A stretch of DNA of 7,833 bases from Planctomycetaceae bacterium (GTDB taxonomy: Bacteria > Planctomycetota > UBA1135 > GCA-002686595): assembly GCA_013360535.1 (NCBI GenBank), contig JABWBL010000146.1:1-7833 (forward strand). The letters are read 5' to 3'. A program made the translations under genes and the position numbers. The notes beneath the pieces are model-generated. The model ran no database searches. It saw nothing but the letters and a program-made list of their open reading frames with translations, and had not been told where the DNA came from. Shown piece by piece: positions 1 to 5,559 of the stretch (positions are counted from its first letter, which is position 1; each line of letters begins with the position of its first letter).

Positions 1-579
1 ATTGTCGGTCGGCACGTCGCGCCAGCCGAGCACCCGCATGCCTTCCCTGGCCCGGTTGGCGTTGGCGTCAAGAATGCGAGCCGCATCCATCTGTTCGGTC
101 GGGTCGGACAATTGCAGCGGTTCGTCCAGGGTCAAGGGCGGCCCCTGTTCGCCCAGCAGCTTTGCCTCCAGGTCGGCGGCGCGGAAGCCTGCCTTGTCCA
201 GCAGCGTGCGCAACGGTTCATCCTGCTGCAACAGCGCCAGCAGCAGATGTTCCGTGGAAACGACCGCTTCTCCTTCCAGTTGCAAGGCCAGGAGCCGGCC
301 CGCCTGGAGCAGTTGACCGGCCAGGGCTTCCTGGTGCGGATTGACGGTGGCCGCCAGGGATGCCGGCAACGGTGCGGCATCCGGGCCGAGCAGGTGCGAA
401 CGGACCGAGCTTGCCGAGAGGCCGAAGGTGCGCAGCCAGAACGCCGGCCGGCCCTCTTCCTCGTTAATCAGCCCGAGAAAAAAATCCACCGGGCCGATGG
501 CGGATCGGCCCAGATGTGTGGCCCAGCGCGCCGCCGCGCCCAAGGCGCGGGCGGCACCGGGGGTGAGTTCGGGATGCAT
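1..579 (-). CDS. Double Clp-N domain protein running into a ThiE-like segment (partial, C-terminus off the left edge)
   Basis: The ATG at 579 opens 193 codons to the left edge with no stop. Two Clp R (Clp-N) domains are visible, at about residues 4-66 and 78-143. The second has the signature STEHLLLALLQQ (108-119) with a downstream LLDKAGF; the first is more diverged (GPVDFFLGLINEEEGRPAFW). In ClpA/B/C this domain recruits substrates and adaptors, but no AAA+ Walker motif is visible here. After a linker, residues 166-183 read ARILDANANRAREGMRVL. This closely resembles the helical N-terminal extension of planctomycete thiamine-phosphate synthases, where the next residues are usually an acidic EDY-type motif. 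Instead the frame ends GWRDVPTDN, which recalls the class II amidotransferase domain of glutamate synthase GltB. The catalytic half of any ThiE lies outside the window. The start is supported by a good ribosome binding site. GC is about 62-65% in two 60-base samples, lower than in the genes to the right. The Clp-N call is firm; the ThiE reading is likely; the last 10 residues are suspect. Confidence 0.72.
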   Translation of the reverse strand, partial: MHPELTPGAARALGAAARWATHLGRSAIGPVDFFLGLINEEEGRPAFWLRTFGLSASSVRSHLLGPDAAPLPASLAATVNPHQEALAGQLLQAGRLLALQLEGEAVVSTEHLLLALLQQDEPLRTLLDKAGFRAADLEAKLLGEQGPPLTLDEPLQLSDPTEQMDAARILDANANRAREGMRVLGWRDVPTDN

Positions 580-585
580 GAGTGT

Positions 586-591
586 ACCTCT
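586..591 (-). promoter_or_regulatory. Ribosome binding site of the Clp-N gene
   Basis: On the minus strand AGAGGT lies six bases before the ATG at 579 (AGAGGT-ACACTC-ATG). It sits only a few bases after the TGA (593-595) of the upstream peptidase gene, so translation of the two could be coupled. It is the clearest Shine-Dalgarno match on the minus strand here and fixes the start of the Clp-N gene. Confidence 0.6.
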
Positions 592-592
592 G

Positions 593-2683
593 TCACGAAC
601 CGGAGGCGGCACGCAGGACGAGGTTCTCGATGAAGAACTCCATCATGCGTTCGGTGTTCATCGCCGCGTGGCCGACGTCGGGGCCCACTTGCAGCTCGAA
701 GCTCTTCCCGTTGCGCTGCAACGCCGCGACGAGCTGCATCGTGTTGTTGGGGTGCACGTTGTTGTCGGCGGTGCCGTAGAAGAGCATCAGCCGACCCTTG
801 AGGCTCGCCGCGAGCTTGACCGCGCTGCCCGCGTCGTAACCATCCGCGTTCTCCTGCGGCGTTCGCATGTAGCGCTCGGTGTAGATCGTGTCGTAGTGGC
901 GCCAGTCGGTGACCGGCGAGCACGCGACACCCGCGTGGAACGTGTCGGGATGGCGCAGCAGCGCGACCGCCGAGACGTAACCGCCGTAGGACGTGCCGAA
1001 GATGCCGACCTTCGAGCCGTTGACGTAGGGCCGCTTCGCGAGCTCCTGCACGCCCGCGGCCTGATCGTCGATCTCGACCGTGCCGAGCTTGCGGTAGATC
1101 GCATCGAGGAATCGCTTGCCGCGACCGGCCGCGCTGCGCGAGTCGAGCGTCGCGTACAGGAAACCGTATTCGGTGAGCCCGCTCGGCGGCGTGAACGTCT
1201 CCTTCGCGCCGTTGGTCGCGGGGCCGCCGTACACGCTGACGAGCAGCGGGTACTTGCGCGACGGATCGAAGTTCGACGGGAAATGCAGCAGCCCGTGCAG
1301 GTCGGTCGTGCCGTCGCCGGCCTTGTAGGTGAAGAGCTCGACGCGGCGGAAGCCCTGCGCGTCGAAGTCCTTCGTGTCGCTCGCCGCGAGCTCGCGTTGC
1401 ACCTTGCCGCTCGCGTCGCACAGGCGCGTCACCGGCGGAATCGAGTGCGTCTGCGCGACGTCGACGAAATGCTCGCCATCGGGCGACAGCGTCACCGTGT
1501 GATGGAACGCCGGGTCCGTGAGCCGCGTGTCACCCTTGCCGTCGAGGCCGACGCGGTGCAGCTGCAGCTTCATGTGGTTGTCGCCGCTGCGCGCCATGTA
1601 GAAGAGCCGCTGGTTCTTCTCGTCGATGCGCACGACGCTCGCGACCTCGAACGGATGCGCGGTGACGGTCGAGAGCAGCTTGCCCGACAGGTCGTAGAGG
1701 TAGTAGTTGCGGAAGCCCGTGCGCTCCGATTCCCACAGGAGGCGCTTGCCGTCCTCGAGCCACGTGCGGCCCGGCGTGTTCTCGGTCCAGCTGTCCGGCC
1801 ACTCCTCGCGCACGATCACGCGGCACTTGCCGCTCGCCGGATCGCCGGCGCAGAACTCCATCACGTTCTGGTGACGGTTCGTGCGGTGGAAGAGCAGCTC
1901 GCTCGAGTCCTTGGTCCACGACACGCCGTACACGTAGTGCCCGACGGTCTCGTCCGCGAAGGGCTTGCCGTCGCGCGTGTCGAGCTGCACGACCTTGCCG
2001 CTCGCAACATCGAGCACGAGGATCTCCGCGCTCGGATTGGGCGCGCCGGCCTTCGGATAGGCCTCGACGTCCATCGTGCTCTGCACCTGCGTCTGGTCCA
2101 TCTGCAGGTAGAAGTCGCGCACGCCGCTCTCGTCGAAGCGGTAGAAGCCGAGTTTCGTGCCATCGGGCGACCACCACATCGCGGTGTTCTGGTCGAGTTC
2201 CTCGCCGTACACCCAGCTCGCGATCGCGTTCTTCACGCGCTTCGCGGCATCGCCGTCGGTCGTGATCTGGCGCTCGTTCTTGGCCTGGGCGTCGCGCAGC
2301 CACAGGTTGCGGTCCTTGTGGAAGGCCTCGAGCTTGCCGTCGGGCGACGGCGCGCTCGAGAACTGGCGGCCGCGCTCGGGCCCACCGACCGGACGGCGCC
2401 CCGCGGGCGGTTTCTGCGTCGATTCGGCCTTGGGAGCCTCGACCACGTCGCTCGCGCCGAGCTCGTAGCGCCACGTCTTGTTGTCGCGCCGGAACTGCAG
2501 GGCCTTGCCGCTCTCGTCCCACTCGACGGGCAGCGAGCCCGAGCGCCACGCACTGCTCGCCTTGCGTCCGAGTTCGGAATACCGCTCGTACCCCGGCATC
2601 GATTTCAGCCGGTCCTGCGCGGGCGCGAGGGACGTGATGGAGAGGGCGGCGGCCAGCGCGAGGGGGAGCGGGTGGAGCTTCAT
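593..2683 (-). CDS. Secreted dipeptidyl peptidase IV (serine peptidase family S9B)
   Basis: This complete 696-residue protein should remove N-terminal dipeptides, typically X-Pro or X-Ala, from peptides in the periplasm or outside the cell. Residues 1-22 form a Sec signal peptide: a short basic start, a hydrophobic stretch and an A-P-A cleavage site before Q23, with no lipobox cysteine. That supports the ATG at 2683. An eight-bladed propeller region (about 50-450) includes repeated SPDG turns and the paired glutamates E161-E162 in SWVYGEEL, which bind the substrate N-terminus in S9B enzymes; the usual YEEE is YGEE here. The C-terminal alpha/beta hydrolase (about 455-690) carries the complete triad: S565 in GTSYGGY, D640 in YGTADNNVHPNN and H672 in VGPDVGH. 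Spacing (75 and 107 residues from the serine) is close to that of human DPP4 (78 and 110). Length is usual for bacterial DPP IV. Upstream is a DUF2007-like gene, 52 bases away; downstream is the Clp-N gene after 13 bases. Substrate range cannot be read from sequence. Confidence 0.94.
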   Translation of the reverse strand: MKLHPLPLALAAALSITSLAPAQDRLKSMPGYERYSELGRKASSAWRSGSLPVEWDESGKALQFRRDNKTWRYELGASDVVEAPKAESTQKPPAGRRPVGGPERGRQFSSAPSPDGKLEAFHKDRNLWLRDAQAKNERQITTDGDAAKRVKNAIASWVYGEELDQNTAMWWSPDGTKLGFYRFDESGVRDFYLQMDQTQVQSTMDVEAYPKAGAPNPSAEILVLDVASGKVVQLDTRDGKPFADETVGHYVYGVSWTKDSSELLFHRTNRHQNVMEFCAGDPASGKCRVIVREEWPDSWTENTPGRTWLEDGKRLLWESERTGFRNYYLYDLSGKLLSTVTAHPFEVASVVRIDEKNQRLFYMARSGDNHMKLQLHRVGLDGKGDTRLTDPAFHHTVTLSPDGEHFVDVAQTHSIPPVTRLCDASGKVQRELAASDTKDFDAQGFRRVELFTYKAGDGTTDLHGLLHFPSNFDPSRKYPLLVSVYGGPATNGAKETFTPPSGLTEYGFLYATLDSRSAAGRGKRFLDAIYRKLGTVEIDDQAAGVQELAKRPYVNGSKVGIFGTSYGGYVSAVALLRHPDTFHAGVACSPVTDWRHYDTIYTERYMRTPQENADGYDAGSAVKLAASLKGRLMLFYGTADNNVHPNNTMQLVAALQRNGKSFELQVGPDVGHAAMNTERMMEFFIENLVLRAASGS

Positions 2684-2692
2684 CGTCGGCGC

Positions 2693-2698
2693 AGTGTA
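2693..2698 (-). promoter_or_regulatory. Possible -10 element for the DPP IV gene
   Basis: On the minus strand TACACT (4 of 6 to TATAAT with the key first TA and last T) ends nine bases before the DPP IV ATG. No Shine-Dalgarno sequence is visible between them, so a transcript starting a few bases downstream would be almost leaderless. No good -35 is visible. This is a weak call by eye; the gene may instead be read through from the small gene upstream. Confidence 0.25.
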
Positions 2699-2735
2699 GA
2701 GGCGCGCCGCACGCCCGGGGAGCCGCCGCGATCGT

Positions 2736-2978
2736 TCAGGATGCGTCGGGATCCCGCGCGACGATCTCGCGTGCCCGCGCCTCGTGCTCGCGGGGCACGA
2801 ACACGCGCCCCTGGAGCTGGTTGGGCCCTCCGATCGCGCCGGGGTCGATCAGGCGCAGGTACCTGTCGGGCACGTGCGTGGCGATGCCCTCGGCCTCGAG
2901 CACCTGCCCGAGCAGCTCGGCCATCGACGGCAGGCCGACGTACACGCAGCCCCAGTCCTTCGAGAAGCCTTCGACCAT
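2736..2978 (-). CDS. Small DUF2007-like protein
   Basis: An 80-residue protein from the ATG at 2978. It has the plan of the DUF2007 (putative signal-transducing) fold: an initial strand (WGCVYVGLPS), a helix ending LGQVLEAEGI (residues 23-32), a central GAIGGPNQLQGRVFVP strand region, and a final helix HEARAREIVAR. The family is a small ferredoxin-like alpha/beta domain of unknown role, often found as a stand-alone protein or fused to zinc ribbons; no partner is evident here. The start is uncertain. In-frame TTG at 3029 would add 17 residues, but it lies inside the T-run of the transketolase terminator, so it is unlikely. GTG at 3017 remains possible. No Shine-Dalgarno sequence is visible before the ATG. 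The gene ends 52 bases before the DPP IV gene on the same strand and could be cotranscribed with it. Confidence 0.7.
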   Translation of the reverse strand: MVEGFSKDWGCVYVGLPSMAELLGQVLEAEGIATHVPDRYLRLIDPGAIGGPNQLQGRVFVPREHEARAREIVARDPDAS

Positions 2979-3027
2979 GGGAATCAGTACAGCCCCCGAG
3001 CGCGCCAGGTACGGCACGAAATGGCCC

Positions 3028-3071
3028 AAAAATGCCGCAGGCCGGCCCGGAAACCCCGGGCCGGCCCGCGA
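3028..3071 (-). terminator. Rho-independent terminator of the transketolase gene
   Basis: A perfect 11-bp inverted repeat (3040-3050 with 3056-3066, loop 3051-3055) extends in minus-strand RNA by five more pairs, including two G-U pairs, out to 3035 and 3071. It is followed after two bases (CA) by five T (3032-3028). It begins 19 bases past the transketolase stop (TAG, 3091-3093). Only the minus strand has the T-run, so it acts on transketolase and insulates the small DUF2007-like gene downstream. Confidence 0.85.
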
Positions 3072-3090
3072 GGGGGTGCGCGGGGGGGCG

Positions 3091-5421
3091 CTACTTCACG
3101 TTGAGGCGTGCGAGGCGCTTGGAGCGCTCGGCGGCGAACTTCGAGATGCCGGCCCACATCGAGTCGGGGTCGATGTGCGCTTCCTTCTTGAGCTCGTCGA
3201 CGTTGCCGCCGGTGCGCCAGCGGTTGTCCCAGTCGCTCGAGAGCACGTACTCCTCGGCGATCTTGTGCGGCAGCCAGTCGTGCATCAGGCGGCGCGCGCC
3301 GTTGGTGATGCAGGTCGAGTCGATCCAGTCGCCCCACGGCAGCACGCTGTCGCGGTAGGACTCGGGCTGCATCTGGAAGAGCTCCCACGAGACCGCCTGC
3401 ACGAGCTTCACGTTCGGGCCTTCGCCCCCGGCGAAGCGCGGGAGCAGCGCGTACAGCGACTCGGTCGTGCTCGTGCCCTGGATGATGATCGTGCCTTCCT
3501 TCGGCCGCTTCGGATCGAAGTCGCGGATCACGTAGGCACCCTTGGCGGCGTCGAGGTGCGACGGGATGCCGAGCGCCGCGCGATCGGGCACCTTCACGTT
3601 CGGACGCGTGAGGTGGATCGCGATGATCGGCTGCTTGCAGCGCATGGCGGCGGCGAGCGCGGGCGCGACCTCGTTGTGCTCCCACGGATGCAGGTTGATC
3701 ACGTGGCCGTCGGGGAAGAGCTGCGTCACGCCCGGCGAGAAGATGCCGAAGTGCGTGCGGCTGTCCTCGGCGGTCTCAGGGCCCGAGTGGCCGACGACCC
3801 ACACGGTCTTGCCCACTTTCAGCGGGCAGTCCTGCGCGAGCTGGCTGAACAGGCGGAACATCCCGTACTTGAGGTACGAGAACGAGCCGTAGGTCGAGCA
3901 CGCGCCCCAGTAGCCGAGGAATTCCTTCTCCGGCTCGGCGCTCATGTTCACCGTCGCGAGGCCGACCGTGAGGCCGGAGTTGGTGAACTCGGTGATCTGC
4001 TGCGGGAGCAGCGAGCCCTCGGGGTTCTTCGTGCGCTCGTACCAACCGAAGTTCTTCGCGTTGCCGAAGTCCTTCGCGAAGCCATAAATGCCGGTCGATT
4101 CCGCGAGGTCGGCGGAGCAGGCGAGCATCAGCGGGCGGCCCATCTTCTCGCGCGCGTAGGAGTTGAACCACGAGCCGAAGGTCAGGAACGCGTTTTTGTT
4201 GGCGATCGCCGTGCCGGGCGCCGCAAAGAGCTCCTTGGGCAGCGCCTGCGGGTCGAGCCAGCTCGTGTCCTCGGCGAGATTCGTCTTGGACGTCAGGCGG
4301 AACTGCTCCGGCTTCGCCGGCACGTTCTCGCCGATCTCGACCAGCGTGTCCGCGAGGTACTCCATCAGGTCCGCGTCGTTCGCGAGCACGCTGAACACGG
4401 TCTTGAACCACTTCTCGGTCTGCTCACGGCACTTCGACTCGCCCGGATCGGTCGTGTCGCCGTGGCCGTCGAACTTGACGCCGTACTTCGCGGCGAAGTC
4501 CTCGCGGCACTTCCAGAACAGCTCGCTGTTGCGCTTGTGCGCCGCACCGTGCGAGTGGAAGTCGAACTTGTGGTAGCCGCGGCCCTTGCGCGTCTTGACC
4601 CACACGCAGCCCGGGCGGCCGCCGGTGTTTTCAGCACAAACGATCTTGAGCAGCGCCTTGGTGATCTCCTCGTAGCTGTCGCCCTCGTTCGTGCCGGCGA
4701 CGCGCCAGCCGTAGGGCTCGAACCAGTCGACCGGCGTGCCGTGCACGACCTCGCTGTTGGCGAAGTGGTCGATGCCGTGGTCGTTCCAGTCGAACAGGTA
4801 GATCAGGTTGTCGAGGCCGAGGCCCCAGGCCGAGTTCTTGACCTCGTGGTGCGCGCCGGCGGTGTGGCCGCCCTCGCCTTCAATTGCGAACACCTTCACG
4901 TCGCCGGCGCCGGCGTGCTTGAGCGCCATCGCCTCGCCGAGCGCGGCCGGCGCGCCGTGGCCCGAGGGGCCCGTGTTGAACTTGAAGAACAGCGTCTTGC
5001 CTTCCATTTCGGCGTGGCCGGGCAGGTGCTGGTTGTGGCGCAGCCAGAGCAGGTCCTCCCACGTGAGCTGGCGCTCCTTGGCGTGCGGCACGAGGTACTT
5101 CGGGTCGCCGGTCTGCGCGTAACGCAGGCGCAGCGCCTCGTTGTAGACCGCGAGCATCGCGTAGACGGCCGGGTTGCAGTGGCCGGCGACGAGCACCGAG
5201 CGGTCGCCGAACGCGAGCTCGGGCCGCCGCACGTCCCAGCGCATCACGCCCAGCGTCGTCGCGACGAGCAGCGGCGTCTTCGAGCGCGAGCCGCCGGGGT
5301 GGCCGCTCTGGCGCAGGTTGAGCATCAGGTCGATGCACTGGTCGATCAGGTCCCCGATCTTCTCCCAGTGCTGGAATTGCGGGCGGAGGGTCTCGAGGCT
5401 CGGCTTGTGGACGGTCTGCAT
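3091..5421 (-). CDS. tkt: Transketolase (long form, GEG variant)
   Basis: A 776-residue thiamine-diphosphate enzyme that moves two-carbon units between sugar phosphates in the cytoplasmic pentose-phosphate pathway. Residues match E. coli TktA position by position: H41 in SGHPGG (H26), H81 in AGHCNP (H66), H136 in LPGHAE (H100), H291 in SHGAA (H261), S436 in CSADLAES (S385), the cofactor-activating E478 in ITEFT (E411), H545 (H461), D553 (D469), H557 (H473) and R606 in LTRPN (R520). The cofactor-metal motif is G182-E183-G184, then N213 in DWND exactly 30 residues on, as in TktA. The usual metal-binding Asp is therefore Glu. The protein is about 110 residues longer than TktA: about 20 extra between H81 and H136 and about 37 between H291 and E478, the rest mostly C-terminal. 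The ATG at 5421 precedes a natural N-terminal helix, but no ribosome binding site is visible and the frame stays open upstream through the spacer, so the start is probable, not certain. A 1-deoxyxylulose-5-phosphate synthase or AceE reading fits worse. Confidence 0.9.
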   Translation of the reverse strand: MQTVHKPSLETLRPQFQHWEKIGDLIDQCIDLMLNLRQSGHPGGSRSKTPLLVATTLGVMRWDVRRPELAFGDRSVLVAGHCNPAVYAMLAVYNEALRLRYAQTGDPKYLVPHAKERQLTWEDLLWLRHNQHLPGHAEMEGKTLFFKFNTGPSGHGAPAALGEAMALKHAGAGDVKVFAIEGEGGHTAGAHHEVKNSAWGLGLDNLIYLFDWNDHGIDHFANSEVVHGTPVDWFEPYGWRVAGTNEGDSYEEITKALLKIVCAENTGGRPGCVWVKTRKGRGYHKFDFHSHGAAHKRNSELFWKCREDFAAKYGVKFDGHGDTTDPGESKCREQTEKWFKTVFSVLANDADLMEYLADTLVEIGENVPAKPEQFRLTSKTNLAEDTSWLDPQALPKELFAAPGTAIANKNAFLTFGSWFNSYAREKMGRPLMLACSADLAESTGIYGFAKDFGNAKNFGWYERTKNPEGSLLPQQITEFTNSGLTVGLATVNMSAEPEKEFLGYWGACSTYGSFSYLKYGMFRLFSQLAQDCPLKVGKTVWVVGHSGPETAEDSRTHFGIFSPGVTQLFPDGHVINLHPWEHNEVAPALAAAMRCKQPIIAIHLTRPNVKVPDRAALGIPSHLDAAKGAYVIRDFDPKRPKEGTIIIQGTSTTESLYALLPRFAGGEGPNVKLVQAVSWELFQMQPESYRDSVLPWGDWIDSTCITNGARRLMHDWLPHKIAEEYVLSSDWDNRWRTGGNVDELKKEAHIDPDSMWAGISKFAAERSKRLARLNVK

Positions 5422-5460
5422 CGCGGGCGGGGGTGAGGGTCCCAGGAAAACTGCGGCCGG

Positions 5461-5508
5461 AAGGCCAATTGGCGCGAACTCTAGCAAAAAAGGCCCCCTT
5501 CGGCCTTG
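5461..5508 (-). promoter_or_regulatory. Hairpin plus T-run in the transketolase leader (candidate attenuator or upstream terminator)
   Basis: On the minus strand AAGGCC (5507-5502) and GGCCTT (5495-5490) can form a 6-bp stem with a 6-base loop, continuing into a run of six T (5491-5486). That is a terminator shape 65 bases upstream of the transketolase ATG. A second GGCCTT (5466-5461) downstream could compete for the same AAGGCC, which would be an antiterminator arrangement. If the transketolase promoter lies to the right of 5508, this could control read-through; otherwise it would stop antisense transcription coming out of the cyclase gene. The stem is short, so the functional call is tentative. 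Confidence 0.4.
5464..5473. repeat. Perfect 10-bp palindrome in the divergent spacer
   Basis: GCCAATTGGC is its own reverse complement. It lies between the divergent transketolase and diguanylate cyclase genes, 42 bases upstream of the transketolase ATG, and could be an operator for a dimeric regulator. It overlaps the second GGCC of the leader structure, so it may only be part of that. No second copy was noticed in the spacer. Confidence 0.3.
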
Positions 5509-5551
5509 CCGCTCACGCTCCCTCGACTTTCTCCGTAGCAGAGTGTTGGCT

Positions 5552-5556
5552 AGGGA
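5552..5556 (+). promoter_or_regulatory. Ribosome binding site of the diguanylate cyclase gene
   Basis: AGGGA followed by CGG and the ATG at 5560. The spacing of three bases is short but workable, and it supports this start. The 138-base spacer 5422-5559 must also hold the promoters of both divergent genes; no convincing -10/-35 pair was recognised by eye. Confidence 0.5.
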
Positions 5557-5559
5557 CGG

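Noticed and set aside
593..2978. A peptide-uptake or signalling operon formed by the small gene, DPP IV and Clp-N gene
   Set aside because: They share strand and short gaps, but no transporter, regulator or common substrate ties them together, and the left part may not even be contiguous with the rest.
2979..3029. TTG start at 3029 giving a 97-residue version of the small protein
   Set aside because: The TTG lies within the terminator T-run and there is no ribosome binding site; the DUF2007-like similarity begins only after the ATG at 2978.
341..3358. Very long plus-strand open frame (about 1005 codons)
   Set aside because: It is antisense to the DPP IV, DUF2007-like and transketolase genes. 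Its translation is Arg/Ala/Val-rich low-complexity sequence without any domain, which is usual for shadow frames in high-GC DNA.
2821..5436. Long plus-strand open frame (about 871 codons) opposite transketolase
   Set aside because: It mirrors the transketolase codons, with repetitive Arg/Val/Leu/Glu composition and no motif. The minus-strand protein has every catalytic residue of its family.
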